Source of the DNA: Dyella sp. SG609
GTDB lineage: Bacteria; Pseudomonadota; Gammaproteobacteria; Xanthomonadales; Rhodanobacteraceae
NCBI RefSeq assembly: GCF_012275375.1
Contig: NZ_JAAZQJ010000010.1
Span: forward strand, 107,597 to 171,596
Length of the DNA stretch: 64,000 bases
Reading direction: 5' to 3'
Position numbers and translations under genes: made by a program. Below, piece by piece: positions 50,223-58,991 of this stretch (the stretch's first letter is position 1; every line of letters begins with the position of its first letter). The notes under the pieces were generated by a model that saw only the letters and a program-made list of their open reading frames with translations, was not told the DNA's origin and ran no database searches.

Positions 50223-52148
50223 ATGAATGGGTTTTATCGCGCTTTTCGATATACAAGAAATACACGGAGCATGCTTGCGCCGGCACAGCGAGGGCAGGGA
50301 GACCGGCGAAGAGGTTTTCGGCAGCGGCGGCGCCTTCCCTTGACAGGGGCGGGCCTGTGGCTCATCGGGGCCGCGCTGGCAGCGCATGCGCCCGCTGGCC
50401 GCGCGAGGGAAATGCTCTATATCAATGACAACGACGACACCAGCTGCGGCGTGTTCAACGAATCCCTCGGCAGCCAGATAGCCAGCGCGGTCTGCAATAT
50501 CGGCAGCCTTGCCGAGCTGCGCGCGCAGGGCGTGGTGGTCGGGGCGATGGTCGTCAACAGCAAGGGTACGTTCGTCAATGGCGGGCTTTCGATCGGCGGC
50601 GCGTTCGATGTGGGGTCGAACCAGATCCACGCCCTGCAGGCCGGCACCTTGGCCACCGACGCCACCAATGTCGGCCAGTTGTCGCCGATGGTGGATGCGC
50701 TCGGCGGCGGAGCGAAGCTCGATACCTCCAGCGGCGCCGTGTCCGGTCCCGCCTATGTGCTGGCCAATGGCGGCACGCGCACCACGGTAGGCGGTGCCTT
50801 GAGCGGGCTCGATGGCGCCATCACCGACAACAAGGACAACATCACCGGCTTGCAGAGCCTGATCGCGCAGGATGCGCTCAGCGGGACGATCCGCCTGGGC
50901 GGGACGCTGGGCGGCAACGCGGTCGACCTGTCCAGCAAGAGCGGCGGCAGGACGCAGACACGCCAGTTGACCGGCTTGTCCGAAGGCGCCCTGTCGAGCA
51001 TCAGCACGGATGCGGTGACCGGCGCCCAGCTCCACGCCACCAATCAGAACGTCGCCGGCAACCGCAGCGACATCAGCCTGCTGCAGAACCGCATCGATAA
51101 CGGCCTCGCCGGCCTGGTGCTGCAGGACGCAGCCACGCGAACCGTCACCGTGGCTGCCGCCAGCGATGGCGGCGCGGTCGACTTCACCGGCACCGACGGC
51201 GTGCGCGTGCTCAGCGGCGTCGCCGACGGCAAAGCTGATCATGATGCGGTGACGATCGCTCAATTGAAGGCGGTAGGCCTGGTCGGCCCGGAGGGCAACA
51301 CGCTGGCCGCACTGGTGTACGACGACCTCGCGCTGGGCAGCGCCACCCTGGGCGGCACGCATGGCACGGTGATCCGCAATCTCGCGGCCGGCACGGTGGC
51401 GCTGGGCAGCATGGAGGCCGTCAACGGCGGCCAGCTCTACGACCTGCGGGTGGAGTTGGGCGATCAGATCGGCGTGTTGAATGGCCGCGTCGATACGCTC
51501 AACGTGAAAGTCGACGCGCTCCATCCGGTGCTGGTTAAGGACCCGGTTCCCGGGGGCAGGAACGAACCCGCCATCGCGCCGGGCACGGCACTTGGCAGTA
51601 CCGCCGTCGGTGCCGGCGCTGGCGCTACCGGAAGCGGCAGCACCGCGGTGGGCACGGGCGCAAGCGCGACGGGTACCGACAGCACGGCGCTCGGCTCGAA
51701 CAGCACCGCCAGCGGCAACGGTGCCGTGGCGGTAGGCGCTCACTCGGTGGCCGACCGCGACAACACCGTCTCGGTCGGCTCAGCCGGCAACGAACGCCAG
51801 ATCGCCAACGTGGCCGCCGGCACGGCGCGCACCGACGCGGCGAACTGGGGCCAGGTCCAGGACGCCGTGCGTGAAGTGCAGCACTGGGTGCGCGACCGCT
51901 TCCGGCAGGCGAGCCGGCTGGCCAATGCCGGTACGGCAGCGGCGCTGGCGGCGACCAACGTGCCGCAGGCCTACGCGCCCGATCAAAGCGCGCTCGGTGC
52001 GGGCATCGGCAGCTTCAAGGGACAGTCGGCACTGGCGGTAGGCCTGTCGACGATCACGCCGGGCGGCCGCTGGGTGCTCAAGGGTAGTCTCACCGGCAAT
52101 ACACAAGGTGATGTGGGGATGGGGGTGGGCGCGGCGATGGTTTGGTAG
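50223..52148 (+). CDS. YadA-type trimeric autotransporter adhesin, short
   Basis: 641 residues from ATG 50223 (GGAGATC upstream; an earlier frame start at 50112 is less likely). Long signal (about 1-60) with basic N-region and ending AHAPAGRA. Head/stalk repeats: DATNVGQLSPMVDAL, DAVTGAQLHATNQ, AVNGGQLYDLR; YadA-head series GSTAVGAGAGATGSGSTAVG-like (residues about 455-510, S-T-A-V/L-G every 14); then a C-terminal anchor (LAVGLSTITPGGRWVLKGS, AAMVW). Trimers export their own passenger and mediate adhesion. It is small for the family but has head, stalk and anchor. Confidence 0.85.
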   Translation: MNGFYRAFRYTRNTRSMLAPAQRGQGDRRRGFRQRRRLPLTGAGLWLIGAALAAHAPAGRAREMLYINDNDDTSCGVFNESLGSQIASAVCNIGSLAELRAQGVVVGAMVVNSKGTFVNGGLSIGGAFDVGSNQIHALQAGTLATDATNVGQLSPMVDALGGGAKLDTSSGAVSGPAYVLANGGTRTTVGGALSGLDGAITDNKDNITGLQSLIAQDALSGTIRLGGTLGGNAVDLSSKSGGRTQTRQLTGLSEGALSSISTDAVTGAQLHATNQNVAGNRSDISLLQNRIDNGLAGLVLQDAATRTVTVAAASDGGAVDFTGTDGVRVLSGVADGKADHDAVTIAQLKAVGLVGPEGNTLAALVYDDLALGSATLGGTHGTVIRNLAAGTVALGSMEAVNGGQLYDLRVELGDQIGVLNGRVDTLNVKVDALHPVLVKDPVPGGRNEPAIAPGTALGSTAVGAGAGATGSGSTAVGTGASATGTDSTALGSNSTASGNGAVAVGAHSVADRDNTVSVGSAGNERQIANVAAGTARTDAANWGQVQDAVREVQHWVRDRFRQASRLANAGTAAALAATNVPQAYAPDQSALGAGIGSFKGQSALAVGLSTITPGGRWVLKGSLTGNTQGDVGMGVGAAMVW

Positions 52149-52223
52149 TCCCGGCCTGCCTCAAGCTTGCTATCTTGGATCGGGCGTCTCGGCGTCCGGT
52201 CTCATGCGGAGTGCAATGAATCG

Positions 52224-52251
52224 TTGAGGCCTTCCATGGCGAAGGCCTCAA
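52224..52251. terminator. Inverted repeat between converging adhesin genes
   Basis: TTGAGGCCTTC (52224-52234) pairs perfectly with GAAGGCCTCAA (52241-52251), loop CATGGC. There is no U-tract on either strand, so efficiency as a bidirectional terminator is uncertain. Confidence 0.5.
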
Positions 52252-52336
52252 TCCATAGTTGATAGGTTATGAGTATCCGATTTTGTGATCGGATCTGCCC
52301 GATGGTGTCTCGTTCCCCGATCGATGCGGTTTTGCT

Positions 52337-53404
52337 TCACTGGTAAGAGAAGGTGAACGTAGTCCTGGCATTGACCGCGCCAACGGGAAACTGAGCTCCG
52401 GGATTATGGGCATAGAACGCCCTGAAATTCAGGCTCATTGCGCCATTTGGTGTACTTCCGATCTTGATCTGATTGATGGTGCCAGCAGTTGGAGAATCCG
52501 GCCCCAGCTTTATTCGTATCTGCTCATCAGCCGAGCTTCTGTACTGGATTCCCACTCCGTAGGTATCGCCTGCATTGGGTGCACCTGTGGCCCTGACTAT
52601 TTCGCCCGTGTTGGCTGGATTGTTCGCATCGGTGAAAGTCATGAACAACTGCGCACCAGCGGAACAGCTCAGTGAAATACTGAACGGCACGAACCCTGAG
52701 CCATAGCCCCCGTTTTCATCGGTGCTGTTGGCGTTTGCAGTAGCTATCGAGATATTGGGAAGAGTCACCGTTTGGGTTGCATTGGTCACGGTGCAAGTCG
52801 TGAGAGTGGGTTGTGCGATGGTGTAGCTAATGGTGATAGCGCTGGTGTCTGCGTTCTGATTGGCCCACGCTTGGTTATAGACGCGCGTATAGAGCTTGAT
52901 GGATTGCGATCCGGCGACGGGCTTTTCGGTTACTTTGACGAGTTCGAGCGCCCCATGCCAACTGAAACTGGTTTGCCCCGCCGGTGCAGCTCCGAGGTTT
53001 GCCGCGTTCGCCGTGCCGCCTACCGTGCCTATGGGCATTGCATTACCCGAGGCGTCCAGGATGCGAAAGCCGATACCCGAGGGGCCGCCGGAGATGGTGT
53101 AGACATTGCTCAACCCTGGAACGGCCGTGACGGCTTCGTAGCCTCCCATGGCCCACGACTGTCCGCCGGTGATGGTTGTAGAGGGACAGCTCACGGAGAG
53201 TGATATCGACTGCTTTCCTCCGGGAATGGCCGCACCCAGTGGAAGGTCCCGCGGAATGTTCAAATTGGAAAGACTTACGCTCGATCCGAGCGTCGGTGTG
53301 CCGGTTCCCCTGCAATCCGAGGTTGCTGCGTGCGCGAACTTTGGCGCCAGGGAAGTCACGCCGATCAAGGCGGCAATGACGAGCTGTTTTATGACCGATC
53401 GCAT
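52337..53404 (-). CDS. Orphan type 1-like fimbrial tip adhesin
   Basis: 355 residues: signal peptide (about 1-26, ending KFAHA), an N-terminal lectin-like half, and a C-terminal pilin domain with the paired cysteines (TCTVTNATQTVTLPNISI, then FSISLSCSAGAQLFMTF) and terminal FSYQ beta-zipper strand. This two-domain form is that of FimH-like tip subunits. No usher, chaperone or major pilin gene lies nearby. Its GC is visibly lower than that of its neighbours, so it may be acquired or a remnant of a fimbrial operon. Confidence 0.75.
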   Translation of the reverse strand: MRSVIKQLVIAALIGVTSLAPKFAHAATSDCRGTGTPTLGSSVSLSNLNIPRDLPLGAAIPGGKQSISLSVSCPSTTITGGQSWAMGGYEAVTAVPGLSNVYTISGGPSGIGFRILDASGNAMPIGTVGGTANAANLGAAPAGQTSFSWHGALELVKVTEKPVAGSQSIKLYTRVYNQAWANQNADTSAITISYTIAQPTLTTCTVTNATQTVTLPNISIATANANSTDENGGYGSGFVPFSISLSCSAGAQLFMTFTDANNPANTGEIVRATGAPNAGDTYGVGIQYRSSADEQIRIKLGPDSPTAGTINQIKIGSTPNGAMSLNFRAFYAHNPGAQFPVGAVNARTTFTFSYQ

Positions 53405-53639
53405 GGACGTGGAGGCCCTCTGAATGGATTGAGCCGTTTGTAGTGCAGGCACGGACGCTCGTCGTGACCAGGCTGATCACGCGTCCAGATTCGTGTAGGG
53501 ATTTTCTTGAGAATGGAAACGTTAGCGCGGCGATCAGGCTTATCAAACCGGAAAATTCTTCAATAAGAAGGCGCAACGATTCTTCCAGAAATCCGCTGAA
53601 GCGTTGATCCCGAGGCCGCGGAAGCGATCCGGCGAGGCC

Positions 53640-55094
53640 TCAGGCGTCGCCGTCCTTCCTCGCGGTGCGTGCATGCGGAAACCGCACCTCCACACGCAGG
53701 CCGCCTTCGTTGCCCGCCATGTAGCGCACCTGCGCGCGATGGCGCTGGGCGATGCGCTGCACGATCGCCAGCCCGAGCCCGGTGCCTTCCTCGTTGCAGC
53801 CCGGCACACGGAAGAAACGCTCGCCAAGCCGCGCGAGGAAGGCCGGCGGTACGCCGGGGCCGTTGTCCTCCACGCTGAGGCAGGCGCTGTCCTCGTCGTC
53901 GGCCACGCCCACCGTCACCATGCTGCCGCGGCCGGCATAGCGCAGTGCGTTGTCGAGCAGGTTGTCGAGCAGCTCCTGCAGGGTGATGCGGTCGCCGTCG
54001 ATCCACACCGGACCTTGCGGGCCGTCGTAGCCCAGGTCCACACCGGCGGCCAGCGCTTCATGCACGCGCAGGGCGAGCAGTTCCGGCATCAGGCGGCAGA
54101 GATCGATCAAGCCGTGCGGGTCGCCGGTCTGATCGGGCGACTGCGCACGGGTGAGTGCCAGCAGCTGTCCCGAGGTGCGCGTGGCGCGCTGGGTCAGGCG
54201 CAGGATGTGGTCCAGCGCATCGTTCACCGTTTCCCGCGACGGGTCGGCCTGCGCGCGTTCCACATGCACGCGCAGGCCCGCCAGCGGCGTGCGCAGCTGA
54301 TGCGCGGCGTCGGCGATAAAGCGCTCCTGCAACGTGAGCATGGCGCGCAGGCGCGCGAACAGGCCGTCGATGGTGCGGGTCAGCGGCAGGATCTCCACCG
54401 GCACGTCGGCATCGCCGATCGGCGCCAGATCGTGCTCGCGCGCGGCGAGGCGCGCGGTCAGCGGGTCGAGCTGGCGCAGGCCGATGCGCACGCCGAACCA
54501 CACCAGCACGAAGACCGACGCGATCAGCAGCGCCTGCGCGGGAATGCTCAGCAGCAGGATCTCACGCGCATTCTGGCGGCGATCGCGCAGCGTCTCGGCC
54601 AGGGTGACGGTGAGCGTGTCGCCGGCTTCGTGCGTGCTGTCGATCACCACGCTGGCGGCGCGCAGCTTGCGGCGGTCCACCACCGCATCGAACAGCTTCG
54701 GCTCGCCGTTCACCGCCAGCGACAGGCGCGAGGGCGGCACCAGGGTCGAGGTACCCGCGATCAGGCCGTGATGCTCGCTGACGATGCTGAAGTAATTGAT
54801 GTTGTTGTGGCCCTCGGGGTCGTACTGCAGCAGGAACTTGGCCTGCTCCGAGATCGGCCCGTCCATGCCCATCTGCAGCATGCGCGCCACGGTTTCGGCG
54901 CCGCCGGCCAGGTCGCGGTCGTGCACGTGGTTGGAATAGACCAGGGCGCCGGTGTAGGTGACCAGGCTTTCCAGCAGCAGCATCAGCATCAGCGGCACCA
55001 GCAGGAACGCGAGCAGGCGCCGGCGCAGGCTCTGCCGGCCATCCGGCTCCAGCAGGCGGTACAGCCAGGGCTGCGCGTCGGGCGCTTCGCTCAC
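53640..55094 (-). CDS. Sensor histidine kinase (QseC/TctE-like)
   Basis: 484 residues: two spans (about 28-50 and 180-203) flank a periplasmic sensor of about 130 residues; HAMP-like linker; dimerisation box FIADAAHQLRTPLAG with the phospho-His; N-box ELLDNLLDNALRYAG; G-boxes VEDNGPGVP and EEGTGLGLAIV. It is co-transcribed with the regulator at 55091 (overlap of four bases). The sensor signal is unknown; its divergent neighbour is a Fur-box operon. Confidence 0.93.
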   Translation of the reverse strand: MSEAPDAQPWLYRLLEPDGRQSLRRRLLAFLLVPLMLMLLLESLVTYTGALVYSNHVHDRDLAGGAETVARMLQMGMDGPISEQAKFLLQYDPEGHNNINYFSIVSEHHGLIAGTSTLVPPSRLSLAVNGEPKLFDAVVDRRKLRAASVVIDSTHEAGDTLTVTLAETLRDRRQNAREILLLSIPAQALLIASVFVLVWFGVRIGLRQLDPLTARLAAREHDLAPIGDADVPVEILPLTRTIDGLFARLRAMLTLQERFIADAAHQLRTPLAGLRVHVERAQADPSRETVNDALDHILRLTQRATRTSGQLLALTRAQSPDQTGDPHGLIDLCRLMPELLALRVHEALAAGVDLGYDGPQGPVWIDGDRITLQELLDNLLDNALRYAGRGSMVTVGVADDEDSACLSVEDNGPGVPPAFLARLGERFFRVPGCNEEGTGLGLAIVQRIAQRHRAQVRYMAGNEGGLRVEVRFPHARTARKDGDA

Positions 55095-55771
55095 TCGGCG
55101 CCTTCCTTCGATTCCTCCAGCAGATAGCCCAGGCCGCGGATGGTGCGCACCTGGGTGCCGGAACCGGAAAGCTTGCGGCGCAGGCGGTAGATGGCGATGT
55201 CCAGGCCGTTGTCAGTCAATTCCTCGTCCCAGTTGCACAGCGCTTCCACCAATTGCGCGCGGCTGGTGACGCGGTCCGGACGCGCGGCCAGCGCTTCGAG
55301 CAGGCCGAATTCGCGCGCGGTCAGCTCCAGCGGCGCGTCGTCCACCCAGGCGCGATGGCCGGGCAGGTCCAGGCGCAGCCGGCCGATGCTCATTTCCGGC
55401 GCGCCCTGCGCCGTGTAGCGGCGCAGCAGGGCGCGCACGCGGGCTTCGAATTCGGCCAGGGCGAAGGGCTTGACCAGGTAATCGTCGGCGCCCAGGTCCA
55501 GCACGCGCACGCGTTCGCGCAGGCCTTCGCGCGCGGTGATCACCAGCACCGGCAGGCCGGCGCCGCGCTTGCGCAGGCGCTGCAGCACTTCGCTGCCATC
55601 CAGGTTGGGCAGGCCCAGGTCCAGGATCAGCAGATCGTAGGGGGTGTCGCGCAAGGCGCTGTCGGCGCGCGCGCCGTCGTTGACGTGGTCCACCGCATGG
55701 CCGCTCTGGCGCAGCGAGGCGCAGACGCCGGCGGCGATGGCAGGGTCGTCCTCGGCGATCAGGATGCGCAT
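55091..55771 (-). CDS. OmpR/PhoB-family response regulator
   Basis: 226 residues: receiver with acidic pair EDD (7-9), phospho-acceptor Asp51 (LLILDLGLPNLDG), LVITARE and K in DYLVKPFAL; C-terminal winged helix (ELTAREFGLLEAL, NGLDIAIYRLRRKL, IRGLGYLLEES). AGGAG precedes ATG. It is divergent from the PepSY/ApbE operon with 207 bp between, and may regulate it. Confidence 0.94.
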   Translation of the reverse strand: MRILIAEDDPAIAAGVCASLRQSGHAVDHVNDGARADSALRDTPYDLLILDLGLPNLDGSEVLQRLRKRGAGLPVLVITAREGLRERVRVLDLGADDYLVKPFALAEFEARVRALLRRYTAQGAPEMSIGRLRLDLPGHRAWVDDAPLELTAREFGLLEALAARPDRVTSRAQLVEALCNWDEELTDNGLDIAIYRLRRKLSGSGTQVRTIRGLGYLLEESKEGAE

Positions 55772-55820
55772 GCGGGGCTCCTGTCGGCATGCGCCGGGCG
55801 GCGCGGGGGCTTGAGTGAAT

Positions 55821-55835
55821 TGCGAGTCATTCTCA
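55821..55835. promoter_or_regulatory. Fur box upstream of the PepSY/ApbE operon
   Basis: TGCGAGTCATTCTCA, followed by TC, closely matches the TGCGAATnATTCTCATT form of the Fur box in Pseudomonas and Xanthomonas. It sits between the two divergent units, 144 bp before the PepSY start and 50 bp before the regulator start. Confidence 0.7.
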
Positions 55836-55978
55836 TCTGTGACAGTATCCGTGCCCGGCCGCATCTCGGCGGCCCGATCGCCCGGCAGCTTAGCGCCCGG
55901 ACCGATCACTGGGACAGATCGCACGCGGCGCCGTTCATCGCCGGCCAGCGATACCCGCACTTCTTTACGGGCACACGC

Positions 55979-56644
55979 ATGGGCAGGCAGGCGGCAACAG
56001 GGGCACACGACGGGCGGAGCCGGGTCTCACAGGATCGGGCGGGACGTTCGTTCTGGCTCAAGCAACTGCATCGCTGGCACTGGATCAGTTCCGCCATGTG
56101 CCTGGTCGGCATGCTGCTGTTCGCCGTCACCGGCATCACCCTCAATCACGCCGCCCGCATCGAGGCGAAGCCGCGCACCGAACATCGCGCGGCGCAACTG
56201 CCCGCGCCGCTGCTGCGCGCGCTGGCCGGCGAGGACGAACGCAAGGGCGCCGTGCTGCCCGTCGTCGTGGCCGATTGGGTCCGTGGCGCGGTGGATGTCG
56301 ACGTCGCCGGCCGCCCCGCCGACTGGTCCGCCGACGAGATCTACCTGTCCATGCCGCGCCCCGGCGGCGACGCCTGGCTCAGCATCGACCGCGCCAGCGG
56401 CAAGCTGGAATACGAGCGCACCACGCGCGGCTGGATCTCCTATCTCAACGACCTGCACAAGGGCCGCAACGCCGGCCCGGTGTGGGGCTGGTTTATCGAC
56501 CTGTTCGCGCTGGCCTGCGTGGTGTTCTCCGTCACCGGCCTGCTCCTGCTGAAAATGCATGCCGCCCAGCGCGGCGCCACCTGGCCGCTGATCGCGTTCG
56601 GGCTGGTGCTGCCGCTGGTGCTGGCCCTCATCTTTATTCACTGA
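55979..56644 (+). CDS. PepSY-associated transmembrane protein
   Basis: 221 residues. N-terminal WLKQLHRWHWISSAMCLVGM opens the first span (about 38-60), and two further spans at about 160-185 and 195-218 give the PepSY_TM layout with a periplasmic middle region. The HRWH and NH histidines could bind haem or metal. Such proteins accompany ferric or siderophore-iron reduction. First gene of the operon; no strong ribosome site, so a later start at 56096 is possible. Confidence 0.75.
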   Translation: MGRQAATGAHDGRSRVSQDRAGRSFWLKQLHRWHWISSAMCLVGMLLFAVTGITLNHAARIEAKPRTEHRAAQLPAPLLRALAGEDERKGAVLPVVVADWVRGAVDVDVAGRPADWSADEIYLSMPRPGGDAWLSIDRASGKLEYERTTRGWISYLNDLHKGRNAGPVWGWFIDLFALACVVFSVTGLLLLKMHAAQRGATWPLIAFGLVLPLVLALIFIH

Positions 56645-56661
56645 CACCGAAGGAGCGCCCG

Positions 56662-57177
56662 ATGCGCCGCCTGCTCTACACCATGCCCGTCCTGCTGCTC
56701 GCCGCGCCGGCGGCGGCGGCCGATCTCGACGTCACCGTGCAGATCCCGCAACTGGACGTCGCCGAGTACCACCGCCCTTACACCGCGGTGTGGATCGAGC
56801 GCGAGGACCACAGCGTCGCCGCGCAGCTGGCCGTGTGGTACGCGCAGAAGGAAAGCAAGGAAGGCGCCGGCACCAAGTGGCTGCCAGAACTGCGCCAGTG
56901 GTGGCGCCGCGGCGGCCGCGAGCTGCAGATGCCGGTGGACGGCGTCTCCGGCGCCACGCGTCCGGCCGGCGCGCAGCAGCTGAAGTTCAAGCAGGGCAAG
57001 GCGCCGCTGGGCGAGCTGGCGCCCGGCAAGTACGAGCTGGTGGTGGAAGCGGCGCGCGAAGTCGGTGGCCGCGAAGTGGTGCGCGTGCCGTTCACCTGGC
57101 CGGCCGCCGCGCCGCAGCACCTCGATGCCAGGGGCAGCGCCGAACTGGGCGCGGTCAAGCTCGATCTGGCGCCCTGA
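56662..57177 (+). CDS. DUF2271 periplasmic protein with flavinylation motif
   Basis: 171 residues: signal peptide (about 1-20, LLAAPAAAADL). DUF2271 core YTAVWIERED ... LAVWY ... WLPELRQWWR. DGVSGAT (93-99) matches the D-x-x-S/T-G-A-T motif in which ApbE attaches FMN to the last threonine, as in NqrC and RnfG. An ApbE gene lies in the same operon, so this is the probable flavin-bearing carrier in the periplasm. AAGGAGCG precedes ATG 56662. Confidence 0.85.
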   Translation: MRRLLYTMPVLLLAAPAAAADLDVTVQIPQLDVAEYHRPYTAVWIEREDHSVAAQLAVWYAQKESKEGAGTKWLPELRQWWRRGGRELQMPVDGVSGATRPAGAQQLKFKQGKAPLGELAPGKYELVVEAAREVGGREVVRVPFTWPAAAPQHLDARGSAELGAVKLDLAP

Positions 57178-57213
57178 GCGCGGCGTTTCCCTCTTCATTG
57201 CAAGGAGTCACTC

Positions 57214-58026
57214 ATGTCGCTTCGTTCGTTCTCCCTGTCCGCGCTCGCCCTGGCTCTCTGTCTGCCGTTCGCTGCGCAGGCGCACAAGATGTGGATGCTG
57301 CCCTCGGCCACCAATGTCTCCGGCGCCGATCCGTGGGTGACGGTGGATGCCGCCGTATCCAACGACCTGTTCTTTCCCGACCACGTGCCGGGCGACCTGT
57401 CGCGCCTGGTCATCACCGCGCCGGACGGCCAGATGGCCAAGGCCGAGAACAGCGTCACCGGCAAGTACCGCAGCGTGTTCGATGTGCATCTGACCCAGCA
57501 GGGCACCTACAAGCTGGCCCTGGTGAATGCCGGCGTGTTCGCCAGCTACGAGCTGGGCGGCGAGAAGAAGCGCTGGCGCGGCGACGCGGCGAACCTGGCG
57601 AAGGAGCTTCCCGCCGGTGCGAAGAACGTGGAAGTGAACGAGTCGGTCAACCGCGTGGAAACCTTCGTCACCAACGGCAAGCCCAGCGACGCCGCCCTCA
57701 AGCCCGGCGGCAAGGGCCTGGAGCTGGTGCCGGTCACCCACGTCACTGACCTCGTCGCGGGCGAAGGCGCCACTTTCCAGCTGCTGCTGGACGGCAAGCC
57801 GGCCGGCGACGTGAAGGTCACCGCCATCGCGGGTGCCACGCGCTACCGCAACGCGCAGGACGAGTTCGACGCCACCACCGGCAAGGACGGCAAGTTCACC
57901 CTGACCTGGCCCAAGGCCGGCATGTACTGGATCAACGCCAGCACGCAGGACGACAAGACCAGCGTGAAGCAGGCCAAGCAGCGCCGCCTGTCGTATACGG
58001 CGACGCTGGAAGTGCTGCCGCAGTAA
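57214..58026 (+). CDS. DUF4198 periplasmic protein
   Basis: 270 residues: signal peptide (about 1-23, cleaved near AQAHKMW). The mature N-terminus HKMWMLPS is typical of DUF4198, where the exposed histidine may bind metal. Two beta-sandwich-like halves, the second with GDVKVTAIAGATRYRN and WPKAGMYWINAS. It may deliver or bind a metal substrate for the flavin reductase. GCAAGGAGT precedes ATG. Confidence 0.85.
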   Translation: MSLRSFSLSALALALCLPFAAQAHKMWMLPSATNVSGADPWVTVDAAVSNDLFFPDHVPGDLSRLVITAPDGQMAKAENSVTGKYRSVFDVHLTQQGTYKLALVNAGVFASYELGGEKKRWRGDAANLAKELPAGAKNVEVNESVNRVETFVTNGKPSDAALKPGGKGLELVPVTHVTDLVAGEGATFQLLLDGKPAGDVKVTAIAGATRYRNAQDEFDATTGKDGKFTLTWPKAGMYWINASTQDDKTSVKQAKQRRLSYTATLEVLPQ

Positions 58027-58034
58027 ACCGCGCG

Positions 58035-58991
58035 ATGACGGCAGCGGCGCACGCCGTGCACGAGCTGCACGGCCACACCATGGGCACCACCTGGTCGGCG
58101 CGCGTCGTCGCGCCGGCCGGTCTGCCCATGCGCGAGTGGCAGGACGGCGTGCAGCGCTGCCTCGATGGCGTCGATGCGCAGATGAGCACCTACAAGCCGG
58201 ACTCCGCGCTGTCGCGCTACAACGCGGCGCCAGCCGGCACCTGGCAGACCTTGCCGGAGGAGTGCTTTGCGGTGATCGCGCATGCCTTGCGGCTGGCGCA
58301 GGCGACGGGGGGCGCCTACGACCCGACCGTTGGACCGCTGGTCAATCTCTGGGGCTTCGGTCCGGACGCGCAGCCCGGGCAGACGCCATCCGACGCAGCC
58401 ATCACCGCCGCGCGCGAACGCATCGGCTGGTGGAAACCGCAACTCGACGAAGCGGCGCGGCAGATCTTCCAGCCCGGCGGCGTCTATATCGATCTCTCGT
58501 CGATCGCCAAGGGCCATGGCGTGGATCGCATCGGCGACTGGCTCGACCAGGCCGGCGCACAGGCGTGGCTGGTGGAAGTCGGTGGCGAGATGAAGGCGCG
58601 CGGCACAAAGCCTGACGGATCGCCTTGGCGTGTCGGCATCGAGCGTCCGGATGGTTCCGGCGCCTACGATCACGTGATTGCCTTGCGTGGATGCGCCATC
58701 GCCACATCCGGCAACTATCGGCGCAGCTACATGCAGGGCGGCGCGCTGCGCTCGCATCATATCGATCCGCGCACCGGCTATCCGGTGGCGAGCGCGGTGG
58801 CGTCGGTGAGCATTCTCGCCGCATGCGCCATCGATGCCGATCCGCTCGGCACCGCCATGACCTTGCTGGGGCCGGACGATGGCCTGGCATTCGCACGCGA
58901 GCGCGAGCTGGCCGTGCTGTTCGTGCTGCATGGCGAACGCGGCTGGCAGACGCGCATGTCGCCGGCCTTCGAAGCGGCACTGCGCGCGTGA
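58035..58991 (+). CDS. apbE: FAD:protein FMN transferase ApbE without visible signal peptide
   Basis: 318 residues. Family motifs: HTMGTTW, MSTYKPDSALSRYN, YDPTVGPLVNLWGFGP, VEVGGEMKARG, ATSGNYRRSY, HHIDPRTGYP and the Mg-binding ADPLGTAMTLLG. It moves FMN from FAD onto Thr/Ser of DxxS/TGAT motifs. The core begins about 10 residues after the ATG, and no in-frame upstream start adds a signal or lipobox, unlike most ApbE lipoproteins. Its stop overlaps the next GTG start. Confidence 0.95.
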   Translation: MTAAAHAVHELHGHTMGTTWSARVVAPAGLPMREWQDGVQRCLDGVDAQMSTYKPDSALSRYNAAPAGTWQTLPEECFAVIAHALRLAQATGGAYDPTVGPLVNLWGFGPDAQPGQTPSDAAITAARERIGWWKPQLDEAARQIFQPGGVYIDLSSIAKGHGVDRIGDWLDQAGAQAWLVEVGGEMKARGTKPDGSPWRVGIERPDGSGAYDHVIALRGCAIATSGNYRRSYMQGGALRSHHIDPRTGYPVASAVASVSILAACAIDADPLGTAMTLLGPDDGLAFARERELAVLFVLHGERGWQTRMSPAFEAALRA

